Assembly (NCBI GenBank): GCA_017397895.1
Contig: JAFQHP010000009.1
Location: forward strand, 62,001-126,000
Direction: 5' to 3'
Origin: Clostridia bacterium
GTDB taxonomy: Bacteria; Bacillota; Clostridia; Christensenellales; Aristaeellaceae
Length of the DNA: 64,000 nucleotides
Made by a program: the position numbers and the translations under genes. Positions 34,867-42,756 of this stretch are shown piece after piece (the stretch's first letter is position 1; each line of letters starts with the position of its first letter). A model generated the notes under the pieces. It saw only the letters and a list, made by a program, of their open reading frames with translations. It had not been told where the DNA came from and did not search any database.

Positions 34867-36680
34867 TGGAAAATAAACAAGAAAAACGTTCCCTGCCCTT
34901 TTTCGGCATCGGAAAAATCCTGCCCTACCTGAAAAAGTACAAGCGGGTGATGCTCGCCATGGTAGGCTGCGGGCTGATGTCCACGGGGGTGGACCTGCTG
35001 ATCCCCCAGTTTCAGCGCTATGCCCTGAACCACTTCATTGCAGAAGGCACCCTGGACACCCTGCCCATCTTCATCGGCATTTACCTGCTTGTCATCCTGT
35101 GCACGGCGGTATTCAACTATATCTCATGCACCTATGCCATGCAGACGGAAGTCAACGTGAACCGCGACCTGCGCAACGCTGCCTTCAGCCACCTGCAAAC
35201 CCTTTCCTTCTCCTACTTCAATCAGAACAGCGTGGGCTACATCCACGCCCGGGTCATCAGCGATACCAGCCGCATCGGCTCCCTGGTCAGCTGGTCGCTG
35301 ATGGACAGCGTGTGGCACCTTTCCTATCTGGTGGGCGCCGTGGTGGTGATGCTGGTGGTGAATGCCAGGCTCGCCCTGATGGTCATTGCCATTTTGCCCC
35401 TGATTGTGCTGCTGTTTTCCGTGTTCCAGTCCAGGCTGATCCGGGTGAACCGGGAAGTGCGGGAGCTCAACAGTAAAATCACCGGCGATTTCAACGAAGG
35501 AATCACCGGCGCCAAAACCATCAAAACCCTGGTGATCGAAGATAAAATGGCCAAAGATTTCCTGGCAGATACCGGCGCCATGCGCAAAAAAAGCGTAAAG
35601 GTAAGCCACCTGCGAGGTATGTTCTCCGCCACGCTGAACATGGCCTCCTCCCTGGCCCTGGCCATTGTGCTGTGGCAGGGCGGCTATATTGCCCAGAGCG
35701 AAGTAGGCACCTTCTCCATGTTCATGAGCTATGCCCAGGGCATGATGGAGCCTGTAAGATGGCTGATTGACGCCATTTCCGATCTGATCACCACCCAGGT
35801 GAACATCGAGCGCTTCTCCCGCCTGATGGAAACCAAGTCCGACGTTGTGGACAGCCCCGAAGTGATTGAAAAATACGGCGACGCCTTCCACCCCAAGCGG
35901 GAAAACTGGGAGGAAATCCGGGGGGATATCGAGTTCAAGAACGTGGATTTCAAATACCCGGACGGCGACGAATATGTGCTGGAAGATTTCAGCCTGAAAA
36001 TCCCCTTCGGCTCCAACATCGCAATCGTTGGCGAAACCGGCGCCGGCAAATCCACCCTGGTGAACCTGGTGTGCCGTTTCTTTGAGCCCACCCGGGGCCA
36101 GGTGCTCATTGACGGCCGGGACGCCCGGGAGCGCAGTCAGCTGTGGCTCCATTCCGCCATCGGCTATGTGCTGCAAACGCCCCACCTCTTCTCCGGCACC
36201 ATCCGGGAAAATCTGCTCTACGGGAACCCCCATGCCACCGACGAGCAGATTGCAAAAGCCCTGGAACTGGTGTCCGCCCAGGAAGTGGTGGACAAAATGG
36301 AAAAGGGCCTGGACAGCGACGTGGGTGAGGGCGGCGATATGCTCTCCACCGGCGAAAAGCAGCTGATTTCCTTTGCCCGTGCCATTCTGGCCGATCCCCG
36401 CATTCTGGTGCTGGACGAGGCCACCGCCTCCGTGGATACCCTGACGGAACAGAAAATCCAGTCCGCCATCGAAACCATCATCAAAGGCCGCACTTCTCTG
36501 GTCATCGCCCACCGGCTGAGCACCGTCAAGAATGCGGATCTGATCCTGGTAGTCCGGGACGGCAAGATTATCGAACAGGGCAAACACCAGGATCTTCTCC
36601 GGGCCAAAGGCCATTACTACAGCCTCTATACCCGCCAATATGAGGACGAGGCCATCTCTTCCCTCTTTGCGGGCAACTAA
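34866..36680 (+). CDS. ABC exporter partner subunit with intact catalytic Glu (BmrD-like half-transporter)
   Basis: A 604-residue half-transporter, six TMs followed by an NBD. Walker A is GETGAGKST, Walker B is LVLDEATASVD with the catalytic Glu present, and the switch is IAHRLS. The signature is LSTGEKQL, deviating from LSGGQ. Pairing this Walker B with the partner's LSGGQ makes one competent site, while the other site gets Asp plus the odd signature. The heterodimer assignment therefore follows from both sequences. It overlaps the upstream gene by one base and is followed by a terminator. Substrate is likely drugs, lipids or peptides. Confidence 0.93.
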   Translation: MENKQEKRSLPFFGIGKILPYLKKYKRVMLAMVGCGLMSTGVDLLIPQFQRYALNHFIAEGTLDTLPIFIGIYLLVILCTAVFNYISCTYAMQTEVNVNRDLRNAAFSHLQTLSFSYFNQNSVGYIHARVISDTSRIGSLVSWSLMDSVWHLSYLVGAVVVMLVVNARLALMVIAILPLIVLLFSVFQSRLIRVNREVRELNSKITGDFNEGITGAKTIKTLVIEDKMAKDFLADTGAMRKKSVKVSHLRGMFSATLNMASSLALAIVLWQGGYIAQSEVGTFSMFMSYAQGMMEPVRWLIDAISDLITTQVNIERFSRLMETKSDVVDSPEVIEKYGDAFHPKRENWEEIRGDIEFKNVDFKYPDGDEYVLEDFSLKIPFGSNIAIVGETGAGKSTLVNLVCRFFEPTRGQVLIDGRDARERSQLWLHSAIGYVLQTPHLFSGTIRENLLYGNPHATDEQIAKALELVSAQEVVDKMEKGLDSDVGEGGDMLSTGEKQLISFARAILADPRILVLDEATASVDTLTEQKIQSAIETIIKGRTSLVIAHRLSTVKNADLILVVRDGKIIEQGKHQDLLRAKGHYYSLYTRQYEDEAISSLFAGN

Positions 36681-36695
36681 AAATACCATCCCCCA

Positions 36696-36728
36696 CTGCC
36701 GGAATATTTCCGGCAGTTTTTTATTTTT
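36696..36728 (+). terminator. Intrinsic terminator of the ABC exporter operon
   Basis: CTGCCGGAA (36696-36704) and TTCCGGCAG (36708-36716) form a perfect 9-bp stem with a 3-base loop, followed by TTTTTTATTTTTT. Confidence 0.93.
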
Positions 36729-36803
36729 TCCGGCAGGAAACAGGCGTGGTGCGGCGAATGTTTATTTAGTTATTATATTCTGTACGAAAGGAAGTCCAAC
36801 CAA

Positions 36804-37385
36804 ATGAAAAAAATGCTCTCTGTTCTCCTGGCCCTGGTCATGATCCTGTGCGCCTGCGCTCCCGCTTTCGCCACCGAAGCCGCCGCTGCTTTCCCCTTCA
36901 CCGCCGAAAGCTACAACACCATGTTTGAAACCCTGGTTGCTGTTTCTACCCAGGCCACCTGCGAAACCGTAAAGGCTGACGATGTTACCTACGTCATCAC
37001 CACCCTGGACACCGATGTGGTTGTCACCGCTGATGCCGACGGCAAGGTGCTCACCATGAAGCTGGAAAAGAGCTACACCCTGGATAAGCTGGATCAGTTC
37101 CAGGATGACGCTTACAACGTGGGCCAGGCCCTGGCCGCCATGGCGCTGGCTGCTGTGTGCACCGACAATATGGACATTCTCTCCGATGCCGGCATCAACC
37201 AGTACACCAACGACCTGGTAAGCCTCATCACCAACACCGTGCAGCTGCTGGACTTCACCCAGGCTGCCTCCACCGCTTCCGATTCCGTTTCCTACGGCGG
37301 CACCACCATCACCTGCACCTATTCCTTCGACACCGCGGCCAACAGCTTCGTCATGAGCTTTGTGGCTGTTCCCACTGCCGAATAA
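36804..37385 (+). CDS. Small secreted protein of unknown function
   Basis: A 193-residue exported protein. The leader MKKMLSVLLALVMILCACAPAFA is either a Sec signal peptide cleaved after AFA or, less likely, a lipoprotein signal using one of the two Cys. The mature part is mixed alpha/beta, with Thr/Val-rich strands (VTYVITTLDTDVVVTADADGK) and a helical middle. It carries only two further Cys (CETV, CTDN) plus one near the end. It is monocistronic with a strong RBS (AAGGAAG) and its own terminator. No family was recognised. Confidence 0.75.
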   Translation: MKKMLSVLLALVMILCACAPAFATEAAAAFPFTAESYNTMFETLVAVSTQATCETVKADDVTYVITTLDTDVVVTADADGKVLTMKLEKSYTLDKLDQFQDDAYNVGQALAAMALAAVCTDNMDILSDAGINQYTNDLVSLITNTVQLLDFTQAASTASDSVSYGGTTITCTYSFDTAANSFVMSFVAVPTAE

Positions 37386-37400
37386 TTCAAGTCCAACCAA

Positions 37401-37432
37401 AAAGAACGCTGCTTCGGCAGCGTTCTTTTTTA
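37401..37432. terminator. Bidirectional intrinsic terminator with TTCG loop
   Basis: AAAGAACGCTGC (37401-37412), TTCG loop, GCAGCGTTCTTT (37417-37428), then T-runs in both orientations. It separates the small secreted gene from the converging GGDEF gene. Confidence 0.93.
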
Positions 37433-37452
37433 TATATTGATTTGACCGGGCA

Positions 37453-39375
37453 TTATTTCAGGTTCTGCGCATGCAGGCGCAATTCTGCATGGCGGCGTTT
37501 CTTTTCCTGATACATGGCTTCGTCGCTTTCCCGCACGCACTCATCCATGCTGGTATCCTGCTGCAGGGTGATCACCCTGGCGCCGATGGAAGCTCCCACC
37601 ACGAACGTGGCCCCCTCATTGCGCTTTTTCAGGTGCTTTTCAAAGGCGGTGCGGAAGCTGGCCACGCCCCCTTCATCGCACTCAGGCACAAACACCAGGA
37701 ACTCATCGCCGCCAATACGGGCGGCAATGCCGCCCTGAGGCATCGCCGCTTCGATGGCCCTGGCAATGGCAATCAGCGCCTCGTCGCCGCCCTGATGGCC
37801 GAAGGTATCGTTCAAGGGCTTGAGGTTATCCAAATCCAGCGACATGAAGCACACCGTGCGGCCCTGCCGGCACATTTCTTCCCACCGGGGCGACAACAGC
37901 TCATCAAAGCCGCGGCGGTTATTGATGCCGGTGAGCATATCGGTGATGGAGGAACGCCTGCGTTCCTCATACAGCGCTTCCAGCTTGAACTGGCTGGAAA
38001 GGGTGCGCAGAGCAATGGACACAATGATGTTCCAGTGCATATAGAACATGCTGGGCAGTTCGTTATCCTTCAGCTGCATGGCGGTATAACCGTAGGTGGA
38101 ATCCCGCTGATGCAGAAGATGGATGTAGAACGCCTGGGGTTCATCCGGCCGCTCCGCCACATCAGGCAGAATCTGCCGCCGGGGAAACACCGTGCCGGGG
38201 GTACCCAGGTCCTTGCGGTCCTGAATGGCGGAAATGAGGCGCACATGATCGGTGATACGCTCCGCCAGTTCGCCGTTTGCATCCTCAAACAGGCATAGGT
38301 AGAAATCCCGCATGGCGGGAATATCCCCCAATTTCCGGAAGATGGTTCTGTGGATGCTTTCATAATCCTCCGACGCATTCATTTCAATGGCGAAATACGT
38401 CTGGCTCACTTCCCGCTGGCTGATGCTGCGCAGCACGGAATTCATCCGCATGGCATTTTCCAGCCGCCTTTCAATCAGGCCGGGCATTTCGCAGCCGCAG
38501 CTTTCCCGCAATTTCAGGCTGCCGGGCAGTGCCTGATGGCTATAGGGCAGTTTTTCTCCCTGCTCCCGGGCTACAATCCGCTGGTGCAGCCGGTCCACCG
38601 CCATACGCACCATTTTTTCGTAATCCTGGCCCACAGTGGTCAGCGCCGGGGTGGATTCTTCGGCGGTATCAATATTGTCAAAGCCCACCACGGCCACATC
38701 CTGGGGCACGCGATAGCCATGGGCAATGATTTCGTCCATCAGCGCCAGAGCCATATGGTCATTGGCACAGATGATGGCTTCGGGGATATTGTCCGGATCG
38801 GCAAAGAAATAATCGTATGCCTTATCAGCATTGGTGCTCCACATATTGCCGTAGTAAATGGCGTTTTCAGGCAGCGCAATGCCCCGCTTCTCCATTTCTT
38901 CCAGGTAGCATTTCAGGCGGATATCGCTGTCCACATGGTCCCGGTACCCGGCCTCAAAGCACACCTTACGATAGCCGTGATCATCCAGCATGTGGGTGAT
39001 CAGGGGGCGAATGGCGTTGGCTTCATCGGTGAAGAAACTGTCATAACAGCTCTGGCTGTCACGGATGCAAACCACCGGAAAATCGGGTTTCCTTTCCAGC
39101 ATGGCAAACAATGCTTCCCTGAAGCCCGGCATATCATAATCCCCCGGTGTTACCAGGGCACCATCCAGATCTTCAATGGGCGCAAAGGTGAACATACTTT
39201 TTTCCAGGGCGTCATAATAGTTTTCGCTGTCCCGGTAACCAACCGTGATGAAGTAAAAAACATCATACCCCAATTCCTTGGCACGCTGACGGGAAATCCG
39301 CTGCACCGTCTCCTGAAAGCTGGTGTATGAGCGGTTCATAAACACGCCCAGCGCTTTATGCCCTTTGGTGATCAA
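37453..39375 (-). CDS. Periplasmic-binding-protein-like sensor fused to a GGDEF diguanylate cyclase
   Basis: A 640-residue soluble protein. Residues about 5-290 match the LacI/Peripla_BP_3 ligand-binding fold (ICANDHMALALMDEI, VAVVGFDNID, the LTTVGQD hinge) but no HTH precedes it. A middle region (about 300-460) is helical with WD/NELPSMF-type sequence. Residues about 475-640 are GGDEF: DMLTGINNRRGFDELL, SLDLDNLKPLND and RIGGDEF with the active-site motif intact. No RxxD inhibition site is seen five residues upstream. There is no signal peptide or TM, so it should be a cytosolic sugar- or metabolite-gated c-di-GMP synthase. It follows the VOC gene by 50 bases. Confidence 0.88.
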   Translation of the reverse strand: MITKGHKALGVFMNRSYTSFQETVQRISRQRAKELGYDVFYFITVGYRDSENYYDALEKSMFTFAPIEDLDGALVTPGDYDMPGFREALFAMLERKPDFPVVCIRDSQSCYDSFFTDEANAIRPLITHMLDDHGYRKVCFEAGYRDHVDSDIRLKCYLEEMEKRGIALPENAIYYGNMWSTNADKAYDYFFADPDNIPEAIICANDHMALALMDEIIAHGYRVPQDVAVVGFDNIDTAEESTPALTTVGQDYEKMVRMAVDRLHQRIVAREQGEKLPYSHQALPGSLKLRESCGCEMPGLIERRLENAMRMNSVLRSISQREVSQTYFAIEMNASEDYESIHRTIFRKLGDIPAMRDFYLCLFEDANGELAERITDHVRLISAIQDRKDLGTPGTVFPRRQILPDVAERPDEPQAFYIHLLHQRDSTYGYTAMQLKDNELPSMFYMHWNIIVSIALRTLSSQFKLEALYEERRRSSITDMLTGINNRRGFDELLSPRWEEMCRQGRTVCFMSLDLDNLKPLNDTFGHQGGDEALIAIARAIEAAMPQGGIAARIGGDEFLVFVPECDEGGVASFRTAFEKHLKKRNEGATFVVGASIGARVITLQQDTSMDECVRESDEAMYQEKKRRHAELRLHAQNLK

Positions 39376-39425
39376 TGTCTTTTACCTCCTTTCCATCCGC
39401 TGCGCAGCTGTGCGCTGTGTATCTT

Positions 39426-39890
39426 TTATGATTGAAAGCTTTCCAGCGTTTCAATAAAGCATTTCCATTCCTCGGTGGCGTCCATATAGGCATACTCACC
39501 GCTGCCATCGCCGTACTTGCCCCGCTGCACGCATTGCATGCCCAGGGCTTCACAATTGAGGATCATCCGGTCCGTCCCCTTCACGCCGAAGGCGATGTGA
39601 TGGATACCCTCCCCGTGGGTGTCCAGAAAGTCCTGCCAGGTGCTTTTGACGCCGTTGGGTTCAATCAATTCCAGCTGCACGTTTTCCAGATCGAAAAACG
39701 CCATCTTGCAATTGGCCTCAGGCGCAGGCTGCCCCATCACCGTGGTGCCGGTTACGGCAAATTCGCCGCCGTCGCAAGTGGGCGGCACCGGCATACCGAA
39801 AAGCTCGGCAAACTTTACTTTCGTCTTTTCAATGTCGCGCACAATAAAGCCCACCTGGGCAAGGCGCAGCGTACCCAATGCACCCGCCAT
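39426..39890 (-). CDS. VOC family protein (glyoxalase/methylmalonyl-CoA epimerase-like)
   Basis: A 154-residue two-repeat VOC fold. LRLAQVGFIVRDIEKTKVKF is the first strand-helix, a middle strand reads VQLELIEP, and GIHHIAFGVK opens the second repeat with the metal-ligand His. It ends with AYMDATEEW. Such proteins act as lactoylglutathione lyases, epimerases or dioxygenases. The FAELFGMP stretch is closest in style to methylmalonyl-CoA epimerase, but the substrate is unknown. It is the first gene of a unit with the GGDEF fusion, driven by a strong promoter with a dyad in its spacer. Confidence 0.82.
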   Translation of the reverse strand: MAGALGTLRLAQVGFIVRDIEKTKVKFAELFGMPVPPTCDGGEFAVTGTTVMGQPAPEANCKMAFFDLENVQLELIEPNGVKSTWQDFLDTHGEGIHHIAFGVKGTDRMILNCEALGMQCVQRGKYGDGSGEYAYMDATEEWKCFIETLESFQS

Positions 39891-39950
39891 TCCCTGTTCC
39901 TTCTTTCTGTCTCACAATTGCATAACGGCGTAATCCTTCAATGTAAGTGT

Positions 39951-39979
39951 ATTATAACACGGCTTTGCCGTACATTCAA
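39951..39979 (-). promoter_or_regulatory. Promoter of the VOC-GGDEF unit with a dyad in the spacer
   Basis: On the minus strand TTGAAT (plus 39974-39979), 17 bases, TATAAT (39951-39956). The spacer contains ACGGC-TTT-GCCGT (39959-39971), a perfect inverted repeat in a position where a repressor would block or an activator would twist the promoter. Confidence 0.7.
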
Positions 39980-40062
39980 GCACAGAAGAGACATTTTCGG
40001 TGTCAAAATAGAACATTTCTGTCTTAATCCATGTAATTTTCCAATAATCAATATCCGACGAA

Positions 40063-41070
40063 TCAATCAACGGTGCGCCCATCCGCGCCTGCCCCTTTTC
40101 CAAGGCAGGGCAGCAGCAGGTTCTTTTTATCGTGGTTCAATTCCCAGATGATCACACCGCCCAGGCCCTGCTGATCGATATATCTTCTCTTTTCAATCAG
40201 CGACCTTCTGTCATCCCCGGTCATCAGCACATTTCCCTTCACATAATAGGCTGCAAGGGCCTGTTCGTCCCATTTTTCTGTCCATTCGATACCAAGATTG
40301 TCGTGGGGGATGTTCCTGCCCCGCTTTTCCATCCGGCTGCCAAGGGGCGCTTTTTCGTCCACCCCCTCGTATGCATGCAAATAGAAGGCTGCGCCAATGA
40401 GAATTTTTTCCCTGGGCACCCCTGCTTTTTCAAAATCCTCCGCCGATTGGGATGCACTGTAGGCAGCCCCGGCGCAGGGCATCAGGTTGGTTACATGGCC
40501 TGCCCTGTCCCCCATGCTCATGTCATAGGTCATCAGGTTTACAGTGTCCAATACCGGCAATGCTTCCGGCCAGATGTAATCGTTTACACGGTCCGCCCCC
40601 ACGGCAATGGACTGCTCATACCGCTTGCCTGTGCAAAGGGAAAGCCCGTCCAATTTCTGCCGCATCAACACAAGGAACGCCGTCATGTTCTGAGGGTCAA
40701 GGGGACTGCATTTGATGCCTGCCGCATCGGACGAGGGATATTCCCAGTCCCAGTCGATGCCGTCCAGGTCCATCTGCCGCATCACAGAAATGGCGGACAC
40801 AGCCAGCTTTTCCCGGCTTTGGGATGTGGCCACCGCATCGCAAAACCCCTCTGCACCCCAGCCGCCGACAGACAGATTGATCCTGATTTCCGGAAACATT
40901 TTCCGCAGATCTGCCAGCGCTTCCAGTTTCTGCAGATGGGCGATGCTTACTTCCCCGTCTTTAATCAGCCCGAAGGCGTAATTGATATGGGTCAGATACT
41001 GTGCCTGTTCTTCTTTCAGGGGCGCATGAAAACCCCAGTCTGCCAGATAGCCCACGATGCGTTTGTTCAT
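40063..41070 (-). CDS. GH18 family glycosidase without signal peptide
   Basis: A 335-residue TIM barrel of the chitinase/endo-N-acetylglucosaminidase family. SVGGW marks strand 3, and DGIDWDWEYP is the complete DxxDxDxE active site with its catalytic Glu. NLMTYDMSMG and the late GGVIIWELNHD close the barrel. No signal peptide or anchor is present, so it should act in the cytoplasm on imported chito-oligosaccharides, muropeptides or N-glycans. It has its own promoter and is divergent from the MATE gene. An antisense shadow frame covers its whole length. Confidence 0.9.
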   Translation of the reverse strand: MNKRIVGYLADWGFHAPLKEEQAQYLTHINYAFGLIKDGEVSIAHLQKLEALADLRKMFPEIRINLSVGGWGAEGFCDAVATSQSREKLAVSAISVMRQMDLDGIDWDWEYPSSDAAGIKCSPLDPQNMTAFLVLMRQKLDGLSLCTGKRYEQSIAVGADRVNDYIWPEALPVLDTVNLMTYDMSMGDRAGHVTNLMPCAGAAYSASQSAEDFEKAGVPREKILIGAAFYLHAYEGVDEKAPLGSRMEKRGRNIPHDNLGIEWTEKWDEQALAAYYVKGNVLMTGDDRRSLIEKRRYIDQQGLGGVIIWELNHDKKNLLLPCLGKGAGADGRTVD

Positions 41071-41101
41071 CTTGTTTATTCATCCTTTATCATTTTTCTT
41101 C

Positions 41102-41130
41102 ATTCTATCGTGAAACAAACATTTCGTCAA
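41102..41130 (-). promoter_or_regulatory. Promoter of the GH18 gene
   Basis: On the minus strand TTGACG (plus 41125-41130), 17 bases, TAGAAT (41102-41107). Confidence 0.7.
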
Positions 41131-41178
41131 GGTTCGCCCTTTTGTCACCCTTTCCCTTTTCTTTGTCCGCCGGGGCTA

Positions 41179-41207
41179 TTGCATCTCATCCCTTCCACGG
41201 CTATAAT
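41179..41207 (+). promoter_or_regulatory. Promoter of the MATE gene
   Basis: TTGCAT (41179-41184), 17 bases, TATAAT (41202-41207), about 30 bases before the MATE start. Confidence 0.75.
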
Positions 41208-41238
41208 GGGGATGATCATTTTTTCGGAGGCATTTATC

Positions 41239-42669
41239 ATGCATCGCACATCCTCCTTCCCCTGGAAGGATTTCATCCGGCGCATTGCCGTCATTGCCAT
41301 CCCCGTGGCCCTGCAGAACCTGCTCACTACCACCGGCTCCATGGTGGACACCATGATGATCGGCGCTCTGGGTGATGAAAACATCGTGGGTGCCGTGGGC
41401 CTGTGCGCCCAGTTTACTTCCCTCATGTTCAGCGGCTATTGGGGGTTCGTGGGCGGCGGGATGCTGTTCTTTGCCCAATACTGGGGCGCCAGGGACGACG
41501 ACGGCATTGACCGCAGCTACGGCATCACCCTGTCTTTCATGATGCTGGTAGCCGCCCTCTTTGCATCCCTGGCCATTCTGGCCCCGGAATGGGTGATGCA
41601 GGTGTACACCGACAAAACCGTCATCCAGGAAATTGGCGTCCGGTATCTGCGCATTGCGGGCTTTGCCTATCCTTTGCAGATTTTCTCCATGGCCATGAGC
41701 TGCCTGCTGCGCTCCACGGAGAAAGTGCGCATCCCCTTCTACGCCGCCATTGCTTCGGTGCTGACCAATATCTGCTTCAACTGGGTGCTCATCCATGGCA
41801 AACTGGGCTTCCCCGCCCTTGGCGTGGAGGGTGCCGCCATTGCCACCGTATTCGCCGCCTTTTTGAATGTGCTGGTGATTTTGCTGCTGGCAAAAATTCA
41901 GAAATACCCTTACCTTTTCCACTTCCGCCGGCATTTCAAATGGAACAAAGCCGCGCTCAATTTATACTTGGTACGCTGCTTTCCTATTATCTGCAACGAA
42001 GTGCTCATCGGCGTGGCCAACATGGTGATCAACATGGTGCTGGGCCGGCAAAGCGAGCAGGCCATTGCCGCCACCGCCGTTTTCCGCACCCTGGAGGGCC
42101 TGGTGATCGGCTTCTTCGCCGGTTTTTCCAATGCCGCTTCGGTGCTGGTGGGCAAATGCGTGGGCGCAGGCGAATTGGAAACCGCTTTCCAGCGGGCCAA
42201 GCGCATGGTGTACCTGTGCGGCAGCTGCATTCTGCTGGTGTGCCTGCTGCTCCTTCTGTGCCACAGCCCCCTCCTGACGGCCATGAGCCTCTCCGGCGAA
42301 TCCTTCCGCATTTGCGTGGGGCTGCTGATCATCTACTGCGTGGCCGCCGTGATCCGCATGTGCAACTGGACCCAGAACGATACCTACCGCTCCGCCGGCG
42401 ACGCCACCACCGGCACGGTGCTGGAAATCACCTTCATGTATGTGCTGGTGCTGCCCTGCGTATGCCTGGCCGGGCTGGTATTCAAAGCGCCCTTCCTGGC
42501 TATCTTCGCCTGCTGCTATATTGACGAGCCCATCCGCTTTGTGCTGATGCAGCGGCATATGTATTCCGGCAAATGGATCCGCCCGGTAACGGAGGAAGGC
42601 CAGGCCGCGCTGCCCGCCTTCCGGGAATGGCTGGCCCGGAACAAAAAGAAACAGGCCGTCAGCGAATAA
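41239..42669 (+). CDS. MATE family efflux transporter
   Basis: A 476-residue membrane protein with about twelve TM helices in two homologous halves. The first helix has the MATE-typical IAIPVALQNLLTTTGSMVDTMMIG and G-DENIVGAVGLCAQ. The second half opens with FPIICNEVLIGVANMVINMVLGR. It exports drugs or metabolites in exchange for Na+ or H+. The ATG at 41239 is supported by CGGAGG 8 bases upstream and a TATAAT promoter. A longer in-frame reading back to 40132 is antisense to GH18 and rejected. Confidence 0.93.
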   Translation: MHRTSSFPWKDFIRRIAVIAIPVALQNLLTTTGSMVDTMMIGALGDENIVGAVGLCAQFTSLMFSGYWGFVGGGMLFFAQYWGARDDDGIDRSYGITLSFMMLVAALFASLAILAPEWVMQVYTDKTVIQEIGVRYLRIAGFAYPLQIFSMAMSCLLRSTEKVRIPFYAAIASVLTNICFNWVLIHGKLGFPALGVEGAAIATVFAAFLNVLVILLLAKIQKYPYLFHFRRHFKWNKAALNLYLVRCFPIICNEVLIGVANMVINMVLGRQSEQAIAATAVFRTLEGLVIGFFAGFSNAASVLVGKCVGAGELETAFQRAKRMVYLCGSCILLVCLLLLLCHSPLLTAMSLSGESFRICVGLLIIYCVAAVIRMCNWTQNDTYRSAGDATTGTVLEITFMYVLVLPCVCLAGLVFKAPFLAIFACCYIDEPIRFVLMQRHMYSGKWIRPVTEEGQAALPAFREWLARNKKKQAVSE

Positions 42670-42680
42670 TCACTGAAAAC

Positions 42681-42728
42681 AAAAAACGCCGTGAGAAGAA
42701 AGCATATTCCTCTCACGGCGTTGTTTTT
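42681..42728. terminator. Bidirectional intrinsic terminator between MATE and the DUF4340 gene
   Basis: AACGCCGTGAGA (42685-42696) pairs exactly with TCTCACGGCGTT (42711-42722), with GTTTTTT on the plus side and GTTTTTTG on the minus side. Confidence 0.92.
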
Positions 42729-42756
42729 TGCGTTCACCAGGCACATTCGCCCCCTG

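Noticed and set aside
39250..39375. LacI-type HTH regulator
   Set aside because: The chain starts directly at the ligand-binding fold; no helix-turn-helix precedes it in frame and the C terminus is GGDEF.
40132..41238. N-terminal extension of the MATE protein
   Set aside because: It lies antisense to the GH18 gene and the ATG at 41239 has the promoter and RBS.
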